In this document: in pieces, positions 34,172-45,879 of the stretch
Layout of the letters: each line of letters begins with the position of its first letter
How positions within the stretch are numbered: the stretch's first letter is position 1
Assembly (NCBI GenBank): GCA_963693285.1
Contig: OY848917.1
Coordinates: forward strand, 1,304,501 to 1,368,500
Length of the DNA: 64,000 nucleotides
From: Xestospongia muta
Lineage: Eukaryota; Porifera; Demospongiae; Haplosclerida; Petrosiidae
Reading direction: 5' to 3'
Position numbers and translations under genes: made by a program
The notes under the pieces: generated by a model
Seen by the model: only the letters and a program-made list of their open reading frames with translations
The model's database searches: none
What the model was told of the DNA's origin: nothing

Positions 34172-35966
34172 ATTTCTGTTCTATTAAACCTTATATCAAC
34201 TTTGCTTGTCCCACTCCTCTATCCTCCTGCTTCCAACTCATGATCACATTGTCAAACTCAATAAAGATTTTCTATTTTAATCCTCGCAGCATTCTTCCTA
34301 AACTAAACGAAATCTCTGCTCTGTCCTTAATCCTGATCTTGTCTGTATTGTGGAATCTTAGCTATCTCCCATCATTCCCAATCCTGATATTGCTCTGCCT
34401 AATTACTTATTATTTCGTCGTGATTGTAACCACCATGGTGGTGACATTGCTGTCTTTGTAAAATCTCACTTTATTGTTTCCGAAGTTTATGTTTCTCCTA
34501 AAATTGAATTTCTTCTCCCATCCATTATGCTTAATCATTACTCTTTTTCAATTGGCACTTATTACCGACCTCCATCCTCATCTGACAATCTGGATCTCTT
34601 ATTTGATGACCTCAAATCAATTAATCCCACCTTTTCTTTCTAATCTTATGCTTTTAGGTGATTTCAACATTAATTTTCACTCTACTTCATCCTCTAGGAC
34701 CAAACTGGATGTCATATCTGATACTTTTGACATTGTTAATGTTCCCACTCATCTCTATCACACTGATACAACTTCCACTATTGATCTTGTTTTTCTCCCA
34801 TCTAACATTGACAATCCTTCTTGCAGTATTCTTCCTCCTGTCTCTTCTTCAGACCTTTTTTCTATTCTTTTCTCCCTTCCCACTGATTCTGTTAACAGTC
34901 CTTCCCCCTCCCCTCCTCGCAAGATCTGGCTATACCATCCCGCTGACTTTGAGCGTGTTAATGCTCTCCTCTGCTCTATTGACTGGAAAGAATTACTCCC
35001 CTTCTCAGATCCTGATGCTTCCTGGGCCATATTAAAAGAACTTTTCCTTCGCATTATGACCTCCACTGTTCACAACAAACTTGTGTACCTCTCTACCAAT
35101 TCTTATCATCCTTGGATCAACTGCTCATTCCTTAATCATGTCAAAAAAATAAACTCCATCTTCTCTTCTGCTAAAAGATCTGGTTCTCCTTCTCTTTGGG
35201 CCAAATACCATTCCTATCGTAACAAGACTCTTGCTTACCTCAGACACCTAAAAACCAAATTCTTTCAAAATTTACTCACTTCTCCCTCGCCACGGTCTTT
35301 TTGGTCTGTGTTCGCTCTAAACCTGTCTCCATTCCCTCCCTTTTCCATAATGGTTCTCCTGTTACTTCATCCTCTTCTAAAGCAGATGTCCTAAACCAAT
35401 ACATTTCCTCTTGCTTCAACACGTCAACTGCCCCTTTTCCTCCTCTAGCTCATAATCCCTTTACTTCACTCCATGACAACTCTCCAAATGATATCTGCAG
35501 TCTTATTTCTCGTATTCCTATGGACACTGCTTCTGGTCCTGACAGTATCTCCTCTATCATGCTCCACAACACAGCTCCTAGTATTTCACTTCCTCTTTCT
35601 ATTATTTTCAATTCCTGCCTCTCAACAGGTATATTTCCTTCAGACCGGAAAAACTCCAATATTGTACCTATCCCCAAAACAAAAACCTCTTCTTCATCCC
35701 CTTCAGACTATTGCCCAATCTCTCTACTTTCTCTCCCAAGTAAGATCCTGGAACGTCACACATTTAACTATCTGTATGAATTTTGTTCTGCTCACAACAT
35801 CCTCTCTAACTGTCAGTTTAGTTTCTGACCAGGATTTTCAACTGAAAAAGCTATATTATCTATTATTAATTCTTGGTTTTCTTCACTTATCGCAAAAATA
35901 CTCAGTTTATGCCCTTTACTAGCAGCTGCTATTGGGCATTCATTTTGTCAATAAAAAAAATATGAG
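34172..35966 (+). mobile_element. non-LTR retrotransposon remnant A (endonuclease plus partial reverse transcriptase)
   Basis: Broken frames on the + strand encode an AP-type endonuclease (YFNPRSILPKLNEISAL, FSIGTYYRPPSSSDNL-like segment, LLGDFNINFHSTSSSRT) and the start of a reverse transcriptase (NSNIVPIPKTKTSSSSPSDY, CPISLLSLPSKILERH). The conserved RPGFST has become a stop plus PGFST. The catalytic palm is missing: sequence jumps from SSLIAKI to the terminal CPLLAAAIGHSF. It ends in AATAAAAAAAATATGAG. The copy-B locus at about 46,375 lacks it, so that site resembles the empty site. CR1-like clade by general resemblance. Confidence 0.8.
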
Positions 35967-36193
35967 TATCAAACGGTTTATATTGAACCATGTGTTCATA
36001 CACAAGGAGGTACCAACATATGAACAGTACTGATATCACTTGAGTGGTTGGGTGTATCCATATGGTATTAAAGTTTATTTTAAATGTATTTCACCCACCA
36101 ATATATATATATATATACTGAATTAACAATAAATTAAGCTTCAGTGTCATATAGCACCGCCTACCACACAGTGCACGCCTATTCGTCACTTAG

Positions 36194-36200
36194 TATATAA
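36194..36200 (+). promoter_or_regulatory. TATA box of DUSP23-like copy A
   Basis: TATATAA lies 46 bases before the ATG, in a block conserved in all copies (CACTTAGTATATAAGTAGAT). A (TA)n run lies about 80 bases upstream (36,101-36,117). Confidence 0.75.
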
Positions 36201-36245
36201 GTAGATTAACTACACAAATCATTTCAGATAACGTACGAGACAAAA

Positions 36246-37033
36246 ATGGCACAAGTGAAAAATTCACCTACAGCTAAAAAATCTGACAAATCTGGAGAAC
36301 CTGGCAACTTTTCCTGGGTGGAAAAAGGTGTACTAGCCGCCATGGCATATCCTGATGAAAAAGGAAATTTGGATTATTTGAAAGAAGAGGCTATAGCAGT
36401 CCTTATAAACTATCAAAACATACCAAAAGATGAACAGAAGAAGTATAGTAAAGATGAGATTGAAGAGGCTGAAGAAAAGCAGTATCTAGCTGATCCTAAA
36501 GGCTATGGAATAAAAGTCTATCACCTTTACATTGAAGACTTTACTTCTCCATCACTTGAACTAGTAATACTATATCATCATAACTATAATATTTTTGTTC
36601 TTTTATTGTTTAGATAATCGAAATGAATGATATAATTGATAACGCTAAAAAGAGTGGGCTTCCTGTAGGCATGCATTGCTGGGGAGGTAGTGGTAGAACT
36701 GGAACGATGGTGGCCAGCTATCTCATATACAAAAGAAAAGATACTCAAGAAGCCAAAAAGAGTTCGTATGTTGATGATATAATCAAGGAAACAAGGAAAA
36801 TGAGGCCTCATTCCATAGAGTTGGCTACTCAAGAGGAAGTTTTGCATACATATTGGTATTATCTGATAGAAGTGAAGAAAGGAAATAAAGATGCATTTGA
36901 GAAGACAAAAGATCTAGTGAGACTGAAGGAACATAAATTAAAAGATTTGAAACCTAACGCTAAATCTGAAGAGGACTACAATCTAGAAAACTGCAAAAAG
37001 GCCAGAGAATATGCAGTAAAAAATGTTAAATAA
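36246..37033 (+). CDS. DUSP23: DUSP23-like dual-specificity phosphatase, copy A (intact)
   Basis: Two exons, 36,246-36,563 and 36,614-37,033, separated by a 50-bp GT-AG intron; 245 residues. Matches the DUSP23/VHZ family: NFSWV near the N-terminus (residues 21-25), general-acid loop YIEDFTSPS (Asp98), the P-loop HCWGGSGRTGT with nucleophile Cys128 and Arg134 (CX5R), and MRPHSIE..TQEEV.....Y after it. DUSP23 enzymes remove phosphate from tyrosine and serine/threonine or other phosphate esters; the substrate here is unknown. It differs from the ~150-residue vertebrate protein by a ~20-residue N-terminal extension, an acidic/Lys insert (residues 60-85) and a ~60-residue Lys/Glu-rich C-terminal tail. 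No signal peptide, so cytosolic. Founder-type member of the tandem array, next to DDX21-like. Confidence 0.88.
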
Positions 37034-37361
37034 GAAGAGGCCAAAAGGGACTATTTCTTTAGAAAATGTCTTTTCGTTATTTGTCATAATTAGTTTTGAA
37101 TAGATAATTAGCAAATGTAAATATTAAAATTAAAATCAAATATATGCACATTAGCTTATTAAGATATACTATTGCTTCATACTTTGCTTTTTTGCATTTG
37201 ACAGTTTTTGTTGTAATAACAAACTCCATTGCTGTAAAAATGTTAGACTCCAATAGTCTTTAGATTTATCATAAAATGAGACAACACATTTCTTAGATGG
37301 AATTGAATCAGATATAATAACATGGAAGTTAACTCTACATGGATACTTGTGACAATAGTAA

Positions 37362-37367
37362 AATAAA
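37362..37367 (+). terminator. polyadenylation signal of copy A
   Basis: AATAAA about 330 bases after the stop, conserved in all copies and immediately followed by the short palindrome AAAGTTTGGAAACTTT. Confidence 0.5.
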
Positions 37368-40289
37368 GTTTGGAAACTTTATCATCTAAAACCAATAAAA
37401 AATATTTTGGGATGTCCTAGGTATTTTTATTTTTGTTTAATATGATTGTTTAAGGAGATGTATGGAAGTGAACCTTTGTCCACAGTAAGGTAGTCACAAG
37501 AGTTAAGACATAGAACAAATCTGCCGAAGACCTAAGTAACACATAATACAATACAGGACGAGAATTCATTGGATTATTATTTCTGCATATCCAAGGATTT
37601 CTATCCTAAGACTATCTTGAAATGATGATACCAAAATTTGGTCTTATTATTCTTTGGGACATTTATCAAAGTACCCTATGTATCCTCCTGGCTTAAGGAC
37701 ACATATTACTATTGAGTCTGAGTGTCCCAGGTGTTCTAAATGTCTTTGATAATTTCAAGTGATGACTACACCCTAAAATACTTTCCAAAAAGGTGCAATA
37801 GTATTTGAATGCATCTAAAATCTCTCCTAATTAATTTTTATAAGTGGTGTGTCTACAAACTATCACTCTTATTTAATAACTCAGTATCATATGTTGAGTT
37901 CTTACCTTAAGAACTACAATATCCTTTACAATTGAGAATTGCCTTATGTAAATGGAACCTCATATTAATTACTCCTTCACTTTTAAAAGGAATTAATTGT
38001 TCTATAATGATGTTTAGTACTTTGTTTCTATTTTATTATATCTGCTTGTGTTCAGTGAACATGTCATTAAGATCTTATTTCCAAAGCAATAAATGTAAAA
38101 TATAAATTTTATGTTTTACAGAAGTTAGAAATAATTAAGCTTTTTTATCAATTAAATTTAGAATAACAGCAGAAGCTCTCATTATATTTTCTTAACTGAT
38201 CTTTTACTATGTATTGTATCATATTTGTTAGTTGCACTTTTTAATTGATTAGAAACCTCAAAACTACTTTGACTGCTCTTACATGTCAAACATGCTTGTA
38301 TTTTACTTGTTAGCTACACTACTTAATTAATTGTTAACACCATCACCTAATTTGACTGCTCTTACATGCTTAAAAGTCACTCACTATTACTAACTGTCCA
38401 TATTATTGATGTGACAGTAAGTAAGTGACATATATATTAATAATAACACATTCGGTATTATTATTTAAAAGTTCTTCATACTTGTGATGTCCAGATAGTA
38501 ATGTTGTTGGTAGCATGTAAGAGACACATTGTAAGCCATTGTAAGGTTATTTACAGCACCTTCAACAATATGACATAGAGCCAATGTGCCTAAGTCTTAA
38601 CTAACACATAATACAGTACTATAGTGTGATGAGGATACATTGAATTATTGTTTCTGTATATCCAAAAATTTCTATCCTAAGACTACCTTGAAATGGTGAC
38701 ACACACAATTTGGTCTCATTATTCTTTGGGACATTTGTCCAAGTATCCTATGTATCCTCCTGGCTTAAGGACACATATCACTATTGAGTCTGAGTGTCCC
38801 AGGTGTTCTAAATGTCTTTGATAATTTCAAGTGATGACTACACCCTAAAATACTTTCCAAAAAGGTGCAATAGTATTTGAGTGCATCTAAAATCTCTCCT
38901 AATTAATTTTTATAAGGGGTGTGTCCACAAACTCTGACTCTTATTTAATAACTCAATATCATATGTTGAGTTTTTACCTTTAGAATTAAAACTTGCTTTA
39001 AATCCATTTTGTATTTGAAGACTTAGAGGCAGTAGTTATGGAATGATTATATGCATACTGATACACCAGTTTATACATGAAAATACACTCTAGAAAACTG
39101 CAAAAAAGCCAAAGAATACGCAGTAAAAAATGTTAAATAAGAAGAGACAAAAAGGGACTATTTCTTTAGAAAATGTCTTTTCATTATTTGTCATAAAATT
39201 AGTTTTTAATAGATAATTAGCAAATGTTTTTTCAAATATTTGTAGCTTCAATTACTGTCTTACAACTTTTAGTCAATAGGTAGTATATATATACAAAACT
39301 ATTGCTAATCGTCTTCAAATAATAATTACTCTATTTTCCTTTTATTCTTACTGTTACTGATATCATAGTTAACACTTGGTCTAGACTTTTTTTTAATGTT
39401 GTGTTGGTAGTTTATAGACTTCTCATCTATTTCCAATTCATTTAATTCCACAAAATTATCTGATAAAATCTTGAAGAGTTAAGCCATTTTTTTCTGGGTC
39501 ATCATCCCCACTTATAATATATAATAATTCATAAGGGGAACGGATTTAAGGCTTAAATGTGTATATCACAAGTCTTAGTCTATCAAAAATAATAGAATAC
39601 CACATTTGTCTTTCTATTAAGCTGATAGGTTAGTATTTTCTGACACTGCAAACTTTTAACTATATGCATCAGCATTTATACAGTTACATTATAAGGTATA
39701 AAGACAACACTGAATCATACAATGTCCTTCACTATTGAGAATTGCCTTATGTAAATGGAACCTCATATTAATTACTCCTTTACTTTTAAAAAGAATTAAT
39801 TGTTCTATAATGATGTTTACTATTTGGTTCTATTTTTTATATCTGCTTGTGTTCAATCAACATGTCATTAATTAAGAACTTATTTCCATAGTAATAAATG
39901 TAAATTATAATTTAATGTTTTCACAGAAGTTAAAAATAATTAAGCCTTTTTTATCAATTAAATTTGAAAATAATAGCAGAAGCTCTCATTGTATTTTCCT
40001 TAACTGATCTTTTACTATGCATTGTATCACATTTGTTAGTTGCACTTCTTAATTGATTAGAAACCTCAAAACTACTTTGACTGCTCTTACATGTCAAAAC
40101 ATGCTTGTATTTTAATTGTTAGCTGCATTACTTAATTAATTTTTACATCATCACCTACTTTGACTGCTTTTACATGCTAAAAGTCACTCACTATTACTAA
40201 CTGTCCATATTATTGATGTGACAGTAAGTAAGTGACATATACATTTACATTAACACTTTAGGTATTATTGTGCAAAAGAATTCTTAATT
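37368..40289. repeat. 3' flank block of copy A, internally duplicated
   Basis: Non-coding sequence shared with the flanks of copies B, C and D (for example TTGGGATGTCCTAGGTATTT and TTATCAATTAAATTTAGAAT). Within this block several segments occur twice: 37,560-38,000 against 38,640-38,990, and 38,100-38,470 against 39,890-40,260. So the flank itself was duplicated after or during array growth. No gene other than the tail fragment at 39,084 is seen. Confidence 0.75.
39084..39140 (+). pseudogene. orphan 3' end of a DUSP23-like gene
   Basis: Nineteen codons (YTLENCKKAKEYAVKNVK, stop) followed by the normal post-stop sequence, identical in kind to the ends of the full copies. There is no catalytic domain upstream, so this is a duplication by-product. 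Confidence 0.85.
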
Positions 40290-40513
40290 TATCTGGCTAA
40301 ATCTGACACAGTTGATCCAAATATAAACATTTTAGAATGATGGAAAGACAATGAGAAAGATTTGTCAAGCTGGGCCTCCACAGCCAAGAAGGTGGTCCTG
40401 GTACAGCAGAGAGAGTTTTCTCACTTTTGAACTCCTCTTTGGAGAATAACAAGGAAAGGGCTCTTGAGGACTACGTCAAGACATTTATCATGCTACAATG
40501 CAACGATCGCTAA
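40290..40513 (+). mobile_element. hAT transposase C-terminal fragment, decayed
   Basis: Translation gives YLAKSDTVDPNINILE, a stop, WWKDNEKDLSSWAS-like sequence, STAKKVVLVQ, then after a frameshift AERVFSLLNSSLENNKERAL and EDYVKTFIMLQCNDR, stop. This is the conserved dimerisation region of hAT transposases. One stop and one frameshift make it inactive. No ends or target duplication were identified. Confidence 0.8.
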
Positions 40514-40837
40514 TTGACACTAAAAACACCCTAATGATTTTATTATCACCTCTTTCTTCTTATGAAATAAAGCATAATTTTAAGCCTAATATGTTAAGTT
40601 TAGAAGCATAATGGGGAGATTCAGAAATCATTGGAGCATAGCATAATAGGATGAAAAAAGTATAATGTGCCAAAGCCTACTAAGAAACTGTAGGGTGGAT
40701 AATATCTGTGTTTTAAAGTAAAATATGATGTTTATTGTCACGTTTTCATAATAAAAATTAATAAAGTACCTATTGTAAGTAAAGATGTCTAGTACTTTTG
40801 TGTCCCCACCCTTCACTTGATTACAACTTTCCTACTG

Positions 40838-41040
40838 TATACATTTCCCCATAAACTCACTAATTTGTTCCTGTCTAATAAAATAGTAAATCCTAATTTC
40901 TTATGAAAGTTTATATGTGTATTCATCTCTTTGTAGGGTAAAATATTACATAAGTATAATACCATTTAAGTAAAAAAATCTACTGACTGACAGTTTAGTG
41001 TTTTCATGTTTTCAGCATATAATGTGTACAGTAAATATTT
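40838..41040. repeat. copy of DDX21-like intron 3 sequence
   Basis: This segment (TACATTTCCCC..., CATCTCTTTGTAGGGTAAAA, TACTGACTGACAGTTTAGTG, TTTTCAGCATATAATGTGTA) aligns with 32,885-33,120 of the intact helicase intron. That part is deleted from the pseudogene at 43.7-46.3 kb. It is either a detached piece of the same duplication or a dispersed repeat that also sits in the intron. Confidence 0.7.
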
Positions 41041-41840
41041 CTCAATTATATGTTATGGTCGAAAGAACTAAATTCATGGAACCTGCACTACTGTCGCTAG
41101 GTTTTGGCATGTCTAAATGAAGAGGAAAAACTGCAATATAATTGCTGCACATAGCTGAAGAGGTATGAGAAAATGTCCTCTTTACTCATCTCATGGTTGT
41201 TAGAAGATTAATCATTTGAAAGGTGTGTGCTTTAACGTGTGAAAACAAATGGAACCTTCTATGATCATTTTATAAAATCCCCACTTTTTCTATCAAAAAT
41301 AATTGAAACAAGGAATGGGGTATGACAGAATTTCATTGCATGGTGTCAATTGTAATTATTATATATAAAAAACTGATATGTCATTGTTGTTATATATTTA
41401 TGGTATTTTTCTGCTTTAATATTTTTATGTGATACCAATTTATGTATAATAGACACAGGTTTAACTGTGCAGGATAGATAAAAGGTTCTCACAGCTATTT
41501 TTATGGCTTGTACCACAGCTAACAAACATGAAGTTTGTCATCCTTTTCTGCATCTATCAGTGAGCTATTGTCAGAAATGAGATATTAATTATTTTGTAGT
41601 TGGATTAATTACTTCTTTAGGTTGTAGATCGTACTAATAAGAGTACCAAAAAGTATAGGTTATGGCTCTGTTTTGTAAATCACTAGTAAATAAATGAAGT
41701 TTGGTGTTATCAGGTGCAATTGTTAAATCAGCAAAGACCAAGTAGGTATCAACAATAATATTGGTAATATAAAAGGATGGAATTTGTATATTTGCATTGA
41801 TATTGTAAACTAAGTTGTTGTACCAAAGCTGATGTATGCC
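41041..41840. other. stretch with no recognisable feature
   Basis: AT-rich DNA with no sustained frame, no match to the duplicated blocks and no repeat structure that I could see. Confidence 0.5.
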
Positions 41841-41842
41841 CT

Positions 41843-42230
41843 ATGCCTCAAGTTGATGATCGAATCGACCAAATGGGACAAACTAAATATTTCTCCATGT
41901 TAGTTTTGTCAAGAGATTATTGGCAAGTCCCTGTTGTAGAAGAAGACAGACGTACAACTCCATATGGACTGTATCAGTTTCAAGTTATACTTTTTGGTCT
42001 ATGCACTGCTCCTGCTACTTTCACGCAAATTGCAATTGTAGAACATGTTCTTCAATGTTTCAATGACTGTGTTACTGCATACATTGATGATGTTATATTC
42101 TATAATAAAAATTGAAGTGATCATCTTAAACATATTTCTTTAGTATTATAATGTCTATAGAATGTTGATATTATAGGCCAACCAAGTAAATGTGTCTTTT
42201 TTCCATTTTTCCATTTAATTGGTGTATTTG
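41843..42230 (+). mobile_element. Ty3-type LTR retrotransposon reverse transcriptase fragment
   Basis: A 90-codon frame encodes VDDRIDQMGQTKYFSMLVLS, RDYWQVPVVEEDRRTTPYGL, YQFQVILFGLCTAPATFTQI and AYIDDVIFYNKN. This is the palm of a Ty3-type reverse transcriptase with YIDD in place of the usual Y(L/V/M)DD. The first catalytic aspartate region reads LVLSRDYWQVP (usually LDL..GYWQ), so the motif A Asp is lost. A weak continuation (GQPSKCVFF) runs to about 42,210. No LTRs were recognised. Confidence 0.8.
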
Positions 42231-43519
42231 GTGTGTAGTTTATGGTTGCATTTAAAAAGTTTTAAAAGAAACAATTAGTTTGATACAAGAAGAAGTAACT
42301 ATTACTGAAAATTTAGATAATTTTTTCTACAAATTATTTTAGTTGCTAGTGAAGATTTCTGAGTTAGACACTTATTTTGTCCTGTGTGTGGTAGTCAAAA
42401 CTGACTAAAATATGCTTATAACTAGACTGACTCCTAGGGAGGGGATCCAAAATATCTCTAGGTATTTGATGGAAGGCTTCACAAATAGTTTACATTGTAT
42501 TGTAATCATCAAATCTTCGCTGGTCTCCTTTCAACAACCTTCTGACTTTCAGCACACATTTACCAATGCTGCTAACATTGTTAACAGAATAGCCCAATAA
42601 AATTTGTATTTAAGCTATTTCTGTTTACACTAAATGTCCAGCCATTGGTATATTGTGATGAGCTATTTAAAACTGACTCATGAAACTGAGCAAGTAATAC
42701 TAGCTAGTTTATCAAGTTCAGGTTCAGAGTCATTACTGGAAATATGGTAATCCTTCAGCAGTACACTCTATTCTTCCTAAAGGATCCATTTATTTCCACT
42801 CTGGAGTTTATCTTTAACTAAGACAGGTATTTGTAAGAGTAGCTCATCCATTTCTCTGAGCCCTCTTAATTCCTACAGAGATAGAAGTATTGAGAATTTG
42901 ATCATCATCATAGACCTTTGACTATATTTATAGCAATGTTCCCTCTTCATTGTCCTTTCATGATATGTGCCAACTACGTACTAGATTGTCATTAAATTGG
43001 ATTTTAACATTGTTGCAGATTTAGCTAATAAGGCTTTATTCCAAATTCCAAATTCCTTCTTATATTGTATCTGCTCTTTTGCATTTACCTTCTTGCTTAA
43101 GCTCTCTTTGGATATATGGTAAAAATGTATCTGATGGTACCAATTGTTGGTGCATGAGTGTACTGAAAGATCTATGGCTAGTACAGTATCTATTAATATG
43201 TCATCAACATCCTGTATGTTCTCTCTTTAGTTCATAACAAACATATTCTGGTTCAAAGTTACTCTATTTCATTCATTACACTTCAATTGTTGTAGATTTC
43301 AACAGAAAAAATGAAGCAAATGGACACACACACATACATACACACACACACATATATGTTAGTTATATAACTAAAGTAGGATAGAAACATTAAAGTACAC
43401 AGCATTTCATACCATTACATGAACATACGAAAAGATTGGTATTAAATTAGTGTATAGTATTAAATACTCACAGTTCAGACTTAATGACTTTAAATCATAT
43501 TCAATATGATTATAAGTAT
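42231..43519. other. degenerate sequence, possibly the rest of the Ty3-type element
   Basis: No open frame of note. Short fragments in the first half could be eroded RNase H or integrase sequence, but none is secure. A (CA)n microsatellite is at 43,326-43,352. Confidence 0.35.
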
Positions 43520-43666
43520 ATTGTCAGCACCATACACCTACCACATTGTGCCCACCTACTACTAGTGCTTGGTATGTAAGTAGATGAATGATACAAGTCA
43601 TTGCAGATAACCTATGAAACTGAAATATCATCAATACCAATGGAGGAATCAGTAGAACCTAGATAA
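43520..43666 (+). pseudogene. orphan promoter and start region of a DUSP23-like gene
   Basis: Diverged copy of the array promoter: CACCATACACCTACCACATT, then GGTATGTAAGTAGATGAATG (TATATAA has become TATGTAA), then TCATTGCAGATAACCTATGA. It is followed by an ATG at 43,640 with eight codons (MEESVEPR) and a stop. The helicase-derived duplication joins at about 43,661. This is a fifth, destroyed copy of the phosphatase gene. Confidence 0.7.
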
Positions 43667-45215
43667 ATAGAGTAAGTCTCTCAATACATTCTAAGTATAA
43701 ACAGCTCTATAAATAAGATATGTATATAATTGTGTCAACAGACATGGTACATATTATTACATTTATTTTAGTGTTACACTAGTTACCTTCATGGAAACAG
43801 GCTCCTAATATTTCATCCATTATGTCTGCAAAACCTTTCTCTAACATCTGATCAGCTTCATCAAGAATTAGACATCTACAGATACCAAGTACAAAGAGAA
43901 ATTGTGTAGTTGATTATCTCTGGTGAAACCATAAATATATTAAAACACTGTTCAGCAATGCTAACATGCTATGCAGGAAATATGGCACTATAATTTTGTA
44001 CAAGTTATAAAACAGCATACACCCCAACACATGATATACAGCAATAACAGTAGTACTGTGAGTGCTTCAATATGCTTCAGCATCACAGTATGAAAAATAA
44101 ATTTAATAAACTGTCAACTCATAGGCATTTAATGATAAAGACCCATCCATCATAATATATACATTAGATTAAAGTGATATAATCTTTACTGCAGTTGACT
44201 CAAGTCTAAGTTTCCATGTTGTACATAATCCAGAATTCTCCCTGGTGTTCCTACTAATATATCAATACCTCTCTTCATTGCTTATTTTGTAACAAAGAAA
44301 AAGACTTTATACAACTTATATATAACAAATATGAATAAAAACAGATGAGTCCAGGGACATTCCAGAAACCTTCCTTAATAGAGAGGTGTGCTCATAAAAA
44401 AGGACTAAATCAGCACAAAACAAATGTGAGTATAATATACCTATTATATTTATATATCATGCTTACATGTAGTATCAGTATATTATATCATATTGTATAT
44501 GTACCTTGTGGTTCATATGGTACTCCACCATAAATACAGAACACATTGAGTCCTTGTGTTAGAGCTAGTTCTCTTGTAGGAGCCATCACCAACACAATAA
44601 GAGGACGACTACTAGTATCATTAATATACTTTATTCAGAATGTAATGATCAGTCTGTTATTAAACTACATGTTCTTGTTATTGAAAACATACTAGGAAAT
44701 CAATGTAGTGAGAATTTACTATGTTAATGTACTCACGAGATTGTCCTATGACGTCTTTCTTCTCATAGACTGCATCAAAGGTCATATATTGAATAGGAAA
44801 CAGTTGACTAACCCCACGTGACCTCAATATCTTTCTTGACACTTTGGAGATACGAAACTGTTTGAAATTACCCTTTCTAACATGTTCGTCACTGGTGTCA
44901 TTAAAGTCAACTCTGTTTGGAACATCCCCTTCACAGCCACTGTCTTGAGGAGTTGTAGATGGAGTTAGTTCTAAGCTATGATGTTTGGGATGTTTGGTTG
45001 ACTTTTTGAAAAAAGTGTCTCCTTCAATTGTCTGACTAGAAGCCTATATGAAATGGTAGAGTCCATAATATCAACAACTAGTCTGGAGACCCGCCCCATC
45101 ACATACGTAGAAGGGTCTGGCATACCATGCATATAACAGTTGTCGCGTAGTAATTTAATTATTTTGCGTTGCAGTTAGTTATTAAATGCATATGTGGTCA
45201 GTTATAAAGTAGAAA

Positions 45216-45368
45216 ATGGCTGAAATAGATGTAATTAAGCAAGTGTTCACTAAAGTTGGTTATGATATTAAAGAAGAGCAACTAATGGCCATAAAGGAAT
45301 TTGTTAGTGGTAATGATGTCTTCATATGTCTGCCAACTAGATCACAGGATCACTTAAGCATTGATTAG
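45216..45368 (+). pseudogene. RecQ-like helicase N-terminal fragment inside the TIR element
   Basis: Fifty codons: MAEIDVIKQVFTKVGYDIKE, EQLMAIKEFVSGNDVFICLP, TRSQDHLSID, stop. The pattern F...GY.....Q..A.......DVF.CLPT is the Q-motif and Walker A entry of RecQ-family helicases. The P-loop G-GKS is missing (TRSQD), so it is inactive. RecQ-like frames carried by transposons are known in invertebrate genomes. Confidence 0.65.
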
Positions 45369-45489
45369 CAATAGCCATTCTACTACCTCTGGTAATCATC
45401 TTCCCTAAATGTTTTCTTGATGGTATTAATGAAAAGGTTTTTGGCTTAGCAAAATTTACAGTAACCTGTTGTACAAAAATAAATATCAA

Positions 45490-45879
45490 CTATAATTCAA
45501 CAACAAAATACTTATTGAAACACTTGGAGAGGATGATGAGGGCAAACCTGTAGTAAATATATCTTTTATTTGGTGGTTCAATGGTTCTGTCAGATAATTC
45601 AATAGGAAGGCTTCTTTTTACTGGACTAGAAGTGTCATTTGGACCAATGTGTTTTATAAATGCTGAAATATTTTTGAGAAGCTCTTGCTTTACATTGTGA
45701 TATTGCTCAAAATTAGAATAACAGCTTCTACAGAGATATGTATGTTGTTTCAAAATTTCATCTGCTGGTAGTACTGTAGCTGTGTTGCTAAGTTCCTTCC
45801 ATGATGTCAGGAAACTATTCTTCAGGATTCTCCTATTTTTCTTTTCTTTTGGGATGGCTGTATCTACACTACACGACAA
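45490..45879 (-). CDS. unidentified frame inside the TIR element
   Basis: A 129-codon frame opposite in direction to the RecQ fragment. It contains a CxxC pair (YLCRSCYSNFEQYHNV) and a basic start (PKEKKNRRILK). It could be the remnant of an element-encoded DNA-binding protein. No family is recognised and the 3' half may be spurious. Confidence 0.35.
   Translation of the reverse strand: MSCSVDTAIPKEKKNRRILKNSFLTSWKELSNTATVLPADEILKQHTYLCRSCYSNFEQYHNVKQELLKNISAFIKHIGPNDTSSPVKRSLPIELSDRTIEPPNKRYIYYRFALIILSKCFNKYFVVEL

Noticed and set aside
34658..35035. Alternative overlapping frames in the retrotransposon (also 35,473, 55,602, 61,221)
   Set aside because: Leu/Phe-rich shadow frames of the endonuclease and reverse transcriptase, caused by T/C-rich composition.
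36584..36847. Minus-strand frame antisense to phosphatase exon 2, recurring at 56,907 and 62,513
   Set aside because: Repeats only because the gene is duplicated; it shows no protein features and opposes a well-supported coding exon.
37362..37385. Histone-type 3' stem-loop after the phosphatase genes
   Set aside because: The AAAGTTTGGAAACTTT palindrome follows AATAAA but does not match the histone stem-loop consensus, and the genes are intron-containing.
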